Notes: generated by a model not told the origin, from the letters alone. Shown: positions 23,489 through 35,325, counted from the stretch's first letter. The stretch is DNA of 64,000 nucleotides from Malania oleifera (GCF_029873635.1 NC_080417.1:31794214-31858213), one strand, 5' to 3'. Program-made: numbers and translations.

Positions 23489-24080
23489 CACGTGGCACCT
23501 AACCCACCATCGATGGGTGACACGTCAGATACATGCGTAGTGAGGTACACACAGCGCTCCTTAATTCGACCGGTTTGTGTTTTCTGTGAATGAGTGGGAT
23601 TTGTTCACGTCAGCAATCCGTGTGCATGCGTCCTCCAACATTAGATCTCGCCTTCCAATAATGGCTAGGATTACCTCATGTTAGAAGTCAGCATCGGTGA
23701 CCGCTCCTCCATCCGCCATTCGACACGTGGTTCGCTCCCTGCCACACGTTCAAAGGGGGATGTGGCCGAATCACAATCATCCATTGTGTGTTTCTTTGGA
23801 GCAATGAAGATTTTGCCACATTATAGATCTTTACCCGGTCTCTTGAGAACCATTTGAACTGTTTCTGCAGGGAACATCCGTGATTAGGCCACCTTACCAA
23901 TGCTTGCCTCACCTGCCCCTCCTCCCGCTGTGAGACACGTGGCTCTCTCGCCACGACACATGCAGGACAATACGTGGCCTCCTGATGACCGTCCGATCGT
24001 TGCTTCCCAAGAACGGCTATAATGAAGCCACGTTACAGGCCCTATCAGTTCACTCTTACCCATTCGAGAGGCGACACGTG
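23489..24080 (+). promoter_or_regulatory. G-box/ABRE-like cluster in Ogre-type LTR
   Basis: Perfect CACGTG occurs at 23489, 23724, 23936 and 24075, each within ACACGTGG. Further ACACGT or ACGTGG variants lie near 23520, 23741, 23971 and 24026. The inverted relative has CACGTG at 55847, 55986 and 58337. Such motifs bind bZIP factors in plants; a role here is inference. Confidence 0.4.
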
Positions 24081-24934
24081 GCACAGCCCTGAACCAGCCT
24101 TAAATAGGTTGACCACCCCCTCTATTCGGTTCTTCCTAGAACCGGTCTAGTCCACTAAACTGGTCATGGACCGGTTCTTGTTTTGTCTTTTTTTATATTA
24201 TTATTTTTACGATTTAAAAATTCACAAAAAAAATCATAAAAATTCAGAAAAATCATTAAAAATCAAGGAAAATTAGGAGAAAATTCTAGAATTATTTTAA
24301 CTTGACTATTTTCCTTAATTGACTTTTTTTATTTGAAAATTCAGATAATTCACAAAAAAAATTAGGAAAAAATAAAAAATTATACTTTTGAGGTTGGAAA
24401 ATTGTTTTGCAAACTTTTCATCCCCAAATGATTTCCCAAACCTCCCAAAATAATATTTCCATACTTAGAAAAATCCTATAAGATTTCAAAATTTTGGGAG
24501 TGTATTTTGTAAAGTAATTTCTCGATTTTCCATCCTAATGATTTCAAAGGGAGACATGAGCTCTTCGGAGTACGGTATGCCCCCGGTTTTGAGGGAATAC
24601 TTATATAGTATTTATATTGTGCATTTCTTCACAATTTTTGAAAGGGAGTAATTTCAAAGGTTTATTAAATTTAATTTGTGGGATAATTTTCAATTAATTA
24701 GGTACCGTTTGTAGAACAGGCGTGTAAGGGGTGCTAATACCTTCCCCTCGCGTAACCGAACTCTTGATCCTTACTTTGGTAACGCAGACCAATTCTACCC
24801 TTAATTAGGTAGTAATCAAGACTTCTAACCACACTCCAAAAGGTTAGTAGTGACTCCACCATTCCATTTTTCATGAAAATTTAAAACCACCTTTTTTAGT
24901 TCGCTCTGCTCCGTTTGGGGACGTGGCAACAAAT

Positions 24935-25221
24935 GCCTTAATGACTTTCAATTTAATTGCCAAATTTTGCCCAAGTAGATGACCTTGCACCAGTTAAATT
25001 TCCAACCCCTGGTCTTAAAAGGAAGAACACTTAAGAGCCCACTTGAATTTTCTTGAGATAACCAGTTAAGGACATTGAACAAATTGCAACCCAATTAACT
25101 TAGGAGCTTAAGGATAGTCCTTTAATAATGCAATATTTCTCCCTTTAAAATCTGGACTTAAATTTTAATTAGAACCCTTACTTTTCAATTAAAGGGACTG
25201 GTAAAAATTAGGGTGTCTACA
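24935..25221 (-). mobile_element. 3' LTR start of the Ogre-like element, interrupted
   Basis: It matches 61401-61688 in the same orientation at clearly high identity, beginning TGTAGACACC on the minus strand at 25221. Only about 287 bp are present before the terminus of the oppositely oriented LTR at 24931. Confidence 0.85.
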
Positions 25222-25235
25222 GCTGCCCTTTTTTA
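25222..25235 (-). other. Polypurine tract of the Ogre-like element
   Basis: On the minus strand AAAAAAGGGCAGC directly precedes the LTR start TGTAGACACC. This fits plus-strand DNA priming. Confidence 0.7.
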
Positions 25236-25470
25236 TAGTCATTATTAGTTGAAAATGACAGTGAAAATTATTCCTCTATTATTTGTAGCAACATGGCTAT
25301 AAATACAAAGATGCCTATTTTTACCAAGTAGGAGTACATGCTTTCAAGTGACCAAGATTTTTGGATGAAACAACTTGTCTTCGTAACCTTTCCTGGGTCA
25401 TTAATGGTTGGTAGAGCTTAGTGGTTAGTAAGGGTTAGTGGGGGCCCACAAAGGGTTGAAGATGATTTGT

Positions 25471-25597
25471 ATCAGACGTAAGAATCCGAGCCAAAGTAAC
25501 ACAAAGGTAACATGCATTGGATGTAGGAATCCGAGCTAGCATACTAAAGAAGGTAACGTGCACCGGATGTAAGAATCCAAGCTAGCGTACCAAAGGG
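25471..25597 (+). repeat. 46-bp array, family 1 (2-3 units)
   Basis: Units beginning GGTAAC at 25506 and 25552 are exactly 46 bp apart and share GGATGTARGAATCCRAGCTAGC. A partial diverged unit precedes them. Confidence 0.8.
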
Positions 25598-25651
25598 GAC
25601 ACACTCAAGTGTAGGTCCCTAAGTCTTTGGAAAATGGCTATTTTGCTGGGT

Positions 25652-26340
25652 AGGATGACTTGCACTGGGTTTGATAACCCAAGTGCCGAAGCACATAAGG
25701 ATTACTTGCACTAGGTTTGAGAACTTGAGTGCTGAAACACATGAGGATGACTTGCACCGGGTTTGAGAACCCGAGTGTCGAAGCACATAAGGATGACTTG
25801 CACTGGGTTTGAGAACTTGAGTGCCGAAGCACATAAGGAAGACTTGCATTGGGTTTGAGAACCCAAGTGCCGAAGCACATGAGGATGACTTGTACTGGTT
25901 TCGAGAACTTGAATTCCGAAGCACATGAGGATGACTTGCACTAGGTTTGAAAACTCGAGTGCCAAAGCACATGAGAATGAATTGCACCAGGTTTGAGAAC
26001 CTAAGCGCCAAAGTACATGATGCTGACTTGTACTAGGTTTGAGAACCTGACTGCTGAAGCACACAAAGATGACTTGCACTGGGTTTGGAACCCGAGTGCC
26101 AAAGCATATGAGGATGACTTGCACTGGGTGTGAGACCCCGAGCGCCGAAGCACATGAAGATGACTTTCACTAGGTTTAAGAAACCGAGTGCCAAAGCACA
26201 TGAAGATGACCTGCACTGGGTTCAAGAACCCAAGTGCCGAAGCATATGAGGATGAGTTGCACTGGGTTCGAGGACCTGAGTGTTGAAGCACACGAAGATG
26301 ACTTGCACTGGGTTTGAGAACCCGAGTGCTAAAGCACATG
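25652..26340 (+). repeat. 46-bp minisatellite, 15 units
   Basis: Fifteen head-to-tail units of 46 bp (one of 45), each starting AGGATGACTTGCACTGGGTT or a close variant and ending GAAGCACATG. Substitutions are scattered and almost no indels occur. Because 46 is not a multiple of 3, each frame cycles through the unit, and the minus-strand frames stay open by chance. Confidence 0.97.
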
Positions 26341-26552
26341 ATGATGACTACCCAAATAAATGAGATAGTTAGGATGACTTGGAACAACTTAGAAAAGATT
26401 ATTTGAATGTTGGAGACATATTTTGGGATTTAAAGACCCGCGCCCCAACTTCAAGGGTAGACGGAACAACTTTGACAAAGAATTCTTGGTTTTGGGGACC
26501 ATTGCTCCAATTTCAAAGTGCACACTAAAACTTGGACCAGGGCCAGTGCTCT

Positions 26553-26821
26553 GGGTCAACCGCCCCAGTTTCTGAGTAGATGACTTGACTAAGACTTAAG
26601 CCAGTTGCCTGAGTCTTAGAGTAGATGGGTCGATTTGTATCAAGGTCACTTGCCCTGGTTTCAAAGCAAATGGATCAATAAGTTCATGGGTAAGTTGCCC
26701 CAATTTCAGAATTTTGGACCTAGGTCAGTTGCCCCAATTTCAAAGTAAATGAATCCATTAGTTCCTAGGTCAGTTGCCCCTATTTCAAAATGAATCAAAT
26801 TCAGATTGGGTCAATTTCCCC
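26553..26821 (+). repeat. ~45-bp degenerate array, family 3
   Basis: The phrase GGTCAGTTGCCCCAATTTCA or variants recurs about six times at roughly 36-52 bp, with well-formed units near 45 bp. Confidence 0.65.
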
Positions 26822-28472
26822 AGTAATGAGATATTAGCAAAACAAGGATTGCTTATACAAGGATGGAAAGCGATGTGCAATAATTTGTACTACAAGACCA
26901 ATATAACTGAATGATGTTATGTGATACATGTTGCTACTTACGATGCAAGGATGATACATATGCCAGTTGCATGATGTGTGCATGGTGAGGTGTATGTATT
27001 TTCTCCTTTATGTGATGCATGAAATGCATGATGATGAATGGAATTTCCTTTTTCCAAGGTGCTTGTGTTCAACAACCCAATCTCTGACTTTGGCTATGTT
27101 TTCGTCTTGCAATCTGGAGTGAATGTCCTTGAATCGACTCTTTCGAAACATGAAATCTGCCTCAGTTAATTTCTTCCACGACTGATCCTACCCATCTTGC
27201 ACTTCCTCAATAAGGATCTTCTTCATAGGACATTATATTGGCGATTCTGAACCCCTTTTGACTCTCCGTCCTTCTTTTAGAGTTTTTGAAGAGTGAAAAG
27301 TTTTTTTTTTCCTTGTGTGTGGGAATGGTCATGCATTTATAACATCAATTTGCTAAATCACGAGATCATATGTACAAAATGGTTGTTTTACCAAGTTCAA
27401 ATGATATTTTAAAAGGGAAAAATTTACACCAGTATCCTAGAGCCACAAGATGTTGATGTAAATTTATCAAGCTAAATCCTTGAATAGTTGGCATTCCCCT
27501 TTCTTTTACAGACTACCACAGCTTCATTGAAAGAGACCTCTCTTCTTCTATCTTTTTTTGTGAAACCAATGTCACTCTCTTGTTTTAACTATTTTCCATA
27601 GCTTAGCCAAGTTCAGCCCATGCTGTGATCTCAAGATGGTCTTTAAGACTTAGGATGAAACATGGGCTTAAGGATTTAGGTTTCCATAAGAAATAGGGAA
27701 ACTAAGGCTCAAAAATCCAATCCCCTAATGACATTTCCTGCCCTAGTTTGCATTAAGGTGTTTACAAGATGTTGACCGAACTTGTCAATTTGAACAAGCT
27801 ACCTATGTACCTTTTCAGGATCAGGTCATTACGTAGTTCAGACCTAAAATTGAGTATGACAAATCATTAGTGACAACAATGTATGTACCAATCAGGTCAG
27901 GACTTTGATTTGGACCGTAATGTAGGCTAATGGGTGTAGGTTACAGAAGAGAATGATACAATAAGGCTCAAATTTTGTTAATATTACAAAGGGTACTTTT
28001 TATCCAAGATCACATTTGAAGCATATCTCTTTATTTTTATTTTTATTTTTTTCTTTTTCTTCTTTTGCCACATTTTGCTTTTCCTTTTTATGAAGGACTT
28101 TGATCATCATTTTCATTGGGACTTTATTTGGGACTAATCTTTCTCAAACTGCCCCAATGTGAGGTGTGATCCTTTGATGGTTAAATCAAGAATTAAATAT
28201 TTCAAACTCAAAAAGGCTAGCAAGGGGTTTTTATTTTCTCAATTTTTCTTTTTGGGTAGCAGAAAAACGGTCTGCCATCATTTTGAATAGCCAATTGTTT
28301 GTCTCATATGATTTGTCAAACCCTGGAAATCCCGAACCCAGTTAAATTTTGGAAAATGACTTTAGAAGAACATGGTTCGAATTTCAACCTCAAAGAGTTT
28401 AACAAGGGATAAATCAATGTTTGGTTCTTTTTTATGAGAAAACTGGTCAGCCAAGGATGGCCATCTATTATT

Positions 28473-29559
28473 TAATCAAAAGAGAAAGGGGATTTCAACT
28501 TCTATCAAAACTACAACCTCCATTCCATACACTAATGAGAAAGGGGTACCCCCTGTAGAGGTTTGAACTATGGTTCTATAGGCCAACAAGGCAAATGGGA
28601 GCTTATCGTGCCAATCTCTGTAGGTCTTTGTCATCTTTTCCAAAATATTCTTGATGTTCTTGTTGGCTGCTTCAACGGCTCCGTTCATCTGTGGTCTGTA
28701 GGGGGCTAAGTTATGATGTCTAACCTTGAACTGACGGTATAGCTTCGTCATTACTTCATTGTTCAAGTTCTTGGCATTATCCAAGATTATCCTCTCTGGG
28801 ATCCCATACCTATAGATTAACTCTCTCTTTATGAAGCAACTGGTCACATTTTGAGTGATGCTAGAGTATAATGCAACTTTTACCCACTTGGTGAAGTAAT
28901 CGATGGCTACAAAAATGATACGATGCCCATTGCTGGCCTTGGGGTTATTGGCCCAATCACATCCATGCCTCAGGGTGAAAAAGGCCAAGGCATAGATAAG
29001 ACTTGGAGTTGGGCTGGTGGAACTTATATACAATCCCCATAAATCTGACACTTGTGGCATTTCCGAGCGTACTTTAAGCAATCTCTTTCCATGGTCATCC
29101 AATAGTATCCGCTCCTGAGGATCTTTCGAGCTAGCGAGTGACCTCCAACATAGGTACCACAAATACCTTTATGGACTTCCTGCATAATTTGTCTTGCCTC
29201 TTGCACCTCAACACATCGTAAGAGGGTCATATCATGGTTTCTCTTATACAGTACTTCTTCATCCAAGAAGAATCCCATAACCAATCTTCTAATTGTTTTC
29301 TGATCATTATTGGAGGCTCCTTTGGGATACTCCTTCCCTTGAATGTATGTCTTGATATCATGGAACCACGGTTTCCCATTGGCATCTTTTGTCACTACGC
29401 AGTATGCAGGCTCTGCTTGCACTCTTATACGAATTGGCTCAATCTCTATTCTCGATTCCACTTTAAACAAAGCTGCTAGTGTTGCCAATGCATCAGGAAT
29501 CAAATTGTTTTCTCTTGGTAGATGGGAAAAACTAATATGATCAAATTCTTTAATCATTC
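28473..29559 (-). pseudogene. Ogre-like pol: integrase
   Basis: The RNase H tail is followed by an H2C2 zinc-binding region (HKG...GGH, then CHKC near 29060), then the integrase core. Its catalytic acidic residues are seen in VIGP-region DV, in ILDNAKN (usually TDNAKN) and in GAVEAANKN. A frameshift near 29020-29030 separates the zinc region from the core. The frame stops at 28473, right after the EVEIP motif, so the C-terminal part expected in the family is missing. It would have joined retroelement cDNA into host DNA but is not functional as it stands. Confidence 0.85.
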
Positions 29560-30739
29560 CCTGAATGTACTCCTGATAAGGTATCAGCTTAGCGTCTCAG
29601 GAGTAAGCTGATGAATCACCAGGGTCGAGCCCCCCTTTACAGTCAATTATTTAATGCCTCAGCCTATAACAACCTGTAGAACCAATACTCATGCTTCATA
29701 TTCGGCCACATTATTGGTGCAAGGAAATGTGAGTTTGGCCATTACTGGGTAATGTTTATCTTCTGGTGATATAAGCACCACCCCTACTCCATGTCTCTAA
29801 CATTAGCTGCTCCATCGAATAGCATCATCCATCCTACCCAATCCTCTTCTTCTTGACTTATCGAATCGATGTCTTTGTCTGGGACATCAAACTTCATGGG
29901 TTGGTAGCCTTCAATAGATCTATCTGCTAAGTATTCTACTATAGCACTTCCTTTGATGGCCTTCCTTGTCACATAGGTGATATCATATTCAATCAATAGC
30001 ATCTACCAACGGGCCACCCAACCTGTCACTGCTGGTTTTTCAAAGACATACTTGATTGGGTCTATTTTGGAGATCAACCACATCGTGTAATACAACATGT
30101 ATTGTATTAATCTTCTAATCACCTATACTAAAGCACAAAAGGTTTTTTCCAAATCAGAGTACTTAAATTCATACTCTGTGAACTTCTTGCTTAGGTAATA
30201 AATGGCCCGCTCTTTCCTTTCGGACTCATCATGTTACCCCAATAAACAACCGATAGAGTTCTCTGATACTGCCAAGTATAGTATCAACAGCCTTCCAAGT
30301 ACCAGGGGAACTAACACAAGAGGGTTCAAGAGGTCTTCTTTTATCTTTTCGAAGGCTTCTTGACACTCCTCATTCCATCTCTTCGGGTTATTTTTTCATA
30401 ACATCTTGAAGATAAGTTCACAGGTAGTGGTTAACCGGGATATGAGCCGGGCTATGAGATTGCCTAGGAAACTCCGAACTTCTTTCTCAGTTTTAGGGCT
30501 AGGAATTTCTCAAATGGCCTTTATCTTATTCGAGTCAACCTCGATCCCCTTCTCACTTACTATGAATTCCAACAGTTTCCCCAAAGTGGCGCCAAAAGTG
30601 CATTTCTTGAGATTTAGTTTCAACCGGCATTTTCGTAACCTTTTAAACAGCTTCTCCAGATTCATCTCATGATCACCTCCATCCCGAGACTTAACAATCA
30701 TGTCATCTACGTACACCTTTATCTCCTTGTGCATCAAGT
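29560..30739 (-). pseudogene. Ogre-like pol: RT (3' part) and RNase H
   Basis: It begins at the right-hand junction of the Athila insertion and carries the RT catalytic motif YVDD (in KVYVDDMIVKS, near 30720), then the RT thumb, connection and RNase H. The RNase H phrase MMLFDGAANV lies near 29830. The frame is largely continuous from 30739 but has several in-frame stops, for example before 30510 and before 30002. The 5' part of the RT lies on the far side of the insertion, ending at 40846. Confidence 0.85.
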
Positions 30740-32361
30740 TGATTACGTGCTTAAAATGCATAATTAGGTGTTTTAATTTATGCATTACGAATTATATTTT
30801 AAATTAAATGCCTAATTGATCTCAATAAATAAACATTGTGTCATATTTATAACATTTGGATTTTATTAAGTAAATTATGAATTTTTGGTATTTTTTTATC
30901 GCAGGGTGATTATTGGAAGCTAAAAACCGATGGTACTCCGTAATCTGGGCGTAACTTTCTCATCCAAACTCCGTTCGAGACGATTCAAAATTCTGAGGAA
31001 ATCTGAGAAAGAGATCTACAACTTTTGTGTTTTGAGTTTTGAGAAATAAAAACTTTAGTATGATCGAACTCAGACTTGTTCGCTGGGGGACAGAAACTTA
31101 AAATAAAAAAAACAAATAAAAGCTTACACATGTATGTGCGTGGGTTTTTGTTGGCTAGCATGCTGCAAAGGAGGTGCTGGCAGTGGGCATGTGAAGGGGA
31201 GTGAAGGCTGGCAGTGTGGCAGAACAAAAAAGGGAAAAAGCCAAAAGAAAGAGGGAATATAAAAAAAAAAGGAGGATAGAGGCTAGGGTTTTTTTGGGAG
31301 AGCTCTCTTGTCTGCGCACCGCAGCAAAGAAGAAACATAGCAGCATAGCTGCTGTGCTGAAGCTCCTCGCGGCCTTCCATCTCCATTCCAACTCTCTTCT
31401 CTCTCCCTCTCTTATTCTCTCTCTTGTCCTTATATTTATTTATTTGTATTATGTTATTTTGATGTTATTTTAAATTTCTTATTGTCATCTAGTTATAGTA
31501 TTTTGGTTTAATGTCATTTTAAATTACTTTGTTGGAACTTGTTGTTTATTAATTTACTTCAATTTTGTCTTGAGTTAACTTATTGTTAAATTTAGTTTAA
31601 AAATTCAGCTGAGATTATTTTTATTGTCAAATCTAGAATCTTTTTTTTTTATCTTGGTTTCATTGTTAAGTTGAGTTATTTTATTGTTTCACTCCATCTC
31701 TAGTTCTCTTGTTACGTTAATTAATTAGTTGCTTAGACTTCAATGTCATTTTAGTATTTAATGGAACTTAATATTGTTGGGTTAATTTTGCTTTGTTTAA
31801 GCTTAGTTAATGTGGATTTAATCTGTTTAAGTACTTGAGTGAGTGTTAGATTTTGTTTAAGTGTGGTTCATTTTAGTTTAAGATTTTATTTAGGTTGAAT
31901 TCATTTTTGTGTTTTTTAGGTATAGTTTATCCTTGTTAGGCCTTTGTTTAAGTTTAATTCTTTTTTTTTTTTTGGCCCTTGTTTCGGTTCATTTAATTGT
32001 TGAATGCCTTTATGAGATTAATGTTTGAGGAGTCGGCCATTTTGCTTGTTTGATTTGGTTATCGTTTATTTGGATAGTTGAATGGATTGTACTAGGTTAG
32101 CTTAGTAGTTTACGTTATGTTCTTGTTTTAGGTTTTAATATGTTTTAATTTTGCCACAAACATACAAAAAATCCTAAGATTTCGAATCTGAACCATGTTC
32201 AGTAAAATTTGTTTTCTTATTTTCTTTATCTATTTTGCGCTAGTTTAGAATTAATCTGCATTCCCCTTGGAAACGATCTGGCCTATTTGGGCTAATTATT
32301 ACGCGGCATAACTCCTATACTTGGGATAGCCCTAGTGTTACTCATTTTTAGAAGTGAGTCA
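30740..32361 (+). mobile_element. Athila-type 5' LTR
   Basis: 1622 bp, starting TGATTACG and ending GAAGTGAGTCA. It includes the GAGAGCTCTCTTG region, a CT-rich leader and the T-rich GTTTAAG phrases shared with the LTR fragments at 3137 and 13731. Confidence 0.95.
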
Positions 32362-32367
32362 AGTTTT

Positions 32368-32385
32368 TGGCGTCGTTGCCGAGGA
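32368..32385 (+). other. Primer-binding site of the Athila-type element
   Basis: TGGCGTCGTTGCCGAGGA lies 6 bp after the 5' LTR. It closely resembles the TGGCGCCGTTGCCGGGGA site used by Athila/Tat elements and attributed to tRNA-Asp. Confidence 0.8.
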
Positions 32386-32545
32386 ATGCCAGAATTAGTT
32401 TCAATCTAGTGTTTCTCCATTTATTTTGATTTTTCTCATAATTTAAAAACAAAAAAAAATAATATTTTCAAAATAAATAAATAAATAAATTTGATCATGC
32501 TTGACTGTTGTTATGCTAGTGACTGTCTACTGTTTGGGTTGATGT

Positions 32546-34270
32546 TTGATGCCTTGGGTTAGAGACATTTCACATAGGCTATACAAACTGTCACCTAATA
32601 CAAGTAGTAGGTTTCTTGTTTCTGTTGTAAGTGAGGACACTGAAATTGATTTGAGTGATCTTTTTGAAGAGAATTTTAAGGAAACCTTGGCTGAACATCC
32701 ACCTGCACCTCCACCTGCACCACGCACTTTGAAAGACTTTTTGCAGCCTACACGCACCACTACACCATGATGTATTACTTTGCCAAATAATGTACCGAAT
32801 TTCACCATTAAGCATGATATGATGTCAATAATACCTCAGTTCCACAGGATGGATTCTGAGAGTCCTTATCAGCATCTGACCGATTTTGAGTTGGCATGTA
32901 CTACCTTCATTACTAAAGCAAGAACTGATGAATACATTAAGCTTCGTTTATCTCCTTTTTCCTTGAAGGATAAAGCAAAGATCTGGTTTAATTCTCTAAG
33001 ACCTAACTCTATTTCTGTTTAGACTGACATGCAACGTGAGTTCTTACATAACTTTTTTTCTTTTCAGAGGACCCAGTTCCTATAGGAGCAAATCAATCAG
33101 TTTATGCAAAGAGACGATGAGACTTTCCAGGCTTGTTGGGAAAGGTTCAAAAAGCTGATAAATATCTATCCGCATCATGGTGTTGAGTCTTGGAGGCTGG
33201 TAAATTATTTCTACACTGCCCTCACTCCTGATTGTAAGCAGTTTGTTCAGACTATGTGTAATGGAGAGTTCTTCAACAAGGAACCAGATGAGGCACTAGC
33301 ATTCTTTGATTACTTAGCTGAAAGTGCACAATAGTGGAATACACGATCTGATTGGGCACCAATGGCATTGCAACCTCTCAGGGCAATTGGTGGTGGAGGT
33401 AGATATGAGGTAAAGGAGGAAACTGATATCCAGGCTCGTATTGCTACATTAGCTAGGAGGGTGGAGGTTATGGTGTTAGAGAAGGTGAAAGCGGCAAAAT
33501 TAGTTGAGGTGTGCTCTCTTTGCGCTGACTCTAGCCATAAGGCTCAGGATTGTCCAATCATAACGGTAGTACAGGAAAGTATGTCTGATCAGATTCAATC
33601 AGCAAATTAGGTTAACAGAGCTCCCAATCAACCCTTCTCAAACACTTACAATTCGGGATAGAGAAATCACCTACATTTTTCATGGAAGAATGATCAGGCT
33701 GGTCAATCTTCTTCACAGTTTCAACAGCCTCTCCAGTCTTTTGCACCACAGTCTCAGCACCCGTATCAGCCACATCCGATTTCTCAACACTACTCACCTC
33801 CAAGGTTTCCACCTAATGTTGCACTCGTTCCACCGAAAAGGTCTCTTGAGGATACTCTTCAGCAGGTCATGCAAATTCAGGCCATAACTAACAATGAACT
33901 ATGAGGTGCCATTAATAAGATCAGTACACAGTTGAGTACCTTAGAGAAGGGGAAATTTCTAGCGCAGCCACAACCTAATCCTTAGGTATATCGATAACAA
34001 CAAAAGCCAGTGCATAATGTTTCAGGGGATTCTATTAAGACGGCAAAGGCCGTCATTACTTTGAGAAATGGGAAGGAAGTCCTTTGACCTGAGATATCTA
34101 TTGAGAGGCAAACAGTTGCCCCAACATCGTAAGTTGCAGTTGAGGCAGATGAGGCCCAAGAGAAACCAGAGGAAGTAAGCCCAGAATTGAAGAAGTCAGC
34201 TGATGTGAAGGTCGAGACTAGTAAGGAGTACCGACCTGTGGTACCCTATCCTCAGAGGTTGATAGATGGC
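32546..34270 (+). pseudogene. Athila-type gag
   Basis: One reading frame runs for about 1.7 kb without a frameshift but is cut by about eleven stops, including 32771, 33020, 33083, 33332, 33608, 33902, 33984 and 34085. A retrotransposon gag domain lies near 32780-33330 (phrases KLRLSPFSLKDKAKIWF and FQACWERFKKL). A CCHC zinc knuckle CSLCADSSHKAQDC lies at 33512-33553, and a Q/P-rich tail follows. Gag would form the capsid. The start at 32546 is the first sensible ATG in this frame and is not certain. A frameshift near 34275 precedes the protease. Confidence 0.85.
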
Positions 34271-35325
34271 CAGAAGAATAAATACATACTAAGATTCAGG
34301 AGATCTTCAAGTAGGTGAAGATCAATATCCCACTTTTGGATGCCATTCAGCAGGTTCCTTCGTATGCAAAATTTTTAAAGGACTTGTGCACAGTGAAGAG
34401 GAAATTGAATGTAAAGAAGAAGGATTTCTTGATAGAGCAGGTTAGTGTATTGATATTGAGTGAAACTCCTTAAAAACCCAGAGATCCTAGTTCTTCCACC
34501 ATCTCCGTTATAATTGGTGAATCTCGCATTGGGAGAGCTCTACTTGATTTGGGGAGTAGTGTGAACTTGCTACCATACTTGATATATGAGCAGTTGGGGT
34601 TAGGTGAGCTGAAGAAGACCTCCATTGTGCTACAATTGGCTGATAGATCAGTGAAGGTACCACGGGGTGTTATTGAGGATGTATTAGTTCAAGTCGACAA
34701 ATTCTACTACCCAATTGACTTTGTGGTTTTGGATATGCAGCAACCTATCTCTACCACTTCCTAGGCACCTGTCATACTTGGACACCCATTCCTTGCTACC
34801 TCCAATGTGTTGATAAATTGTCGAAGTGGAGTGCTGAAGCTCACATTTGGGAATATGACATTGGAGATGAATGTGTTCAATGCTTGCAAGATGCCTAGTG
34901 GTTGTGATGACTCTAAGGTACGTGCAGTTGATGTGATGGATGATTTTGATATTTCAGAGTTGTTATCAGTGTTTGGTTTTGACAATACATTTGAGAATGA
35001 CTTTCCCGAGCAGCATAATGTTTTTGATGAGATAGTTCCTATGTCTAGAGAGTTGGCAGAATCTGAGGGGCAATGCATGGAGATAGATAGTTTTCCTCAG
35101 TTATTAGATGCAGGTTATATGAGTAGTTGGCGTAAGCCAACTTTTGAAGCTCTTGATTTACCAGAAGTCATGAAATCATTAGAAGAAGAAGTCCCTACAC
35201 TTGAGTTAAAGCCATTACCTGAGGACTTGAAATATGTTTTTCTAGGTCCAGATGAGGTCACATTCCCTGTGGTAATTTCTTCTCATCTTACTTTGAAGTA
35301 GGAAACTAAGTTATTGCAAGTATTG
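34271..35325 (+). pseudogene. Athila-type protease
   Basis: Aspartic protease region with the active-site phrase LLDLGSSVNLLP near 34530-34565 and the later VILGHPFLATSN. An in-frame TAG interrupts it near 34762, just before that second motif. A one-base frameshift near 35325 separates it from the RT frame. Its role in the family is cleavage of the Gag-Pol polyprotein. Confidence 0.85.

Larger units (their letters stand above)
22008..24931 (+). mobile_element. Ogre-type LTR, plus orientation, 5'-truncated
   Basis: This is an inverted relative of the LTR at 54908-61688. The TGGGCC-rich part (22130-22440) matches the reverse of 59520-60130, GA-rich DNA matches reversed CT-rich DNA, and the CACGTGG-rich part and the terminal ~320 bp match the reverse of 55800-58380 and 54908-55230. 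It ends GGGGACGTGGCAACA at 24931, an LTR terminus. About 1.4 kb corresponding to 60243-61688 is missing at its start, where the Copia fragment abuts. It probably inserted into the 3' LTR of the minus-strand element, with AATGC as the possible target duplication. Confidence 0.75.
25236..28472 (-). other. 3' region of the Ogre-like element with tandem arrays
   Basis: Between the integrase stop and the PPT lie about 3.2 kb without recognisable coding sequence. It contains three tandem arrays of about 46-bp period (listed separately); 26822-28472 is otherwise unremarkable. The long minus-strand ORFs at 25619-26387 are by-products of the array. Confidence 0.65.

Noticed and set aside
25652..26340. 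Possible CRISPR-like array
   Set aside because: There is no repeat/spacer alternation; the whole 46-bp unit repeats head to tail, and the context is a plant retrotransposon.
25619..26387. Overlapping minus-strand ORFs of 80-137 residues
   Set aside because: They lie wholly in the 46-bp minisatellite, whose repeat unit keeps several frames open. There is no start context or domain.
32546..34270. Programmed stop-codon readthrough in Athila gag
   Set aside because: About eleven stops of all three kinds are spread along the frame, which fits decay rather than a single recoding site.
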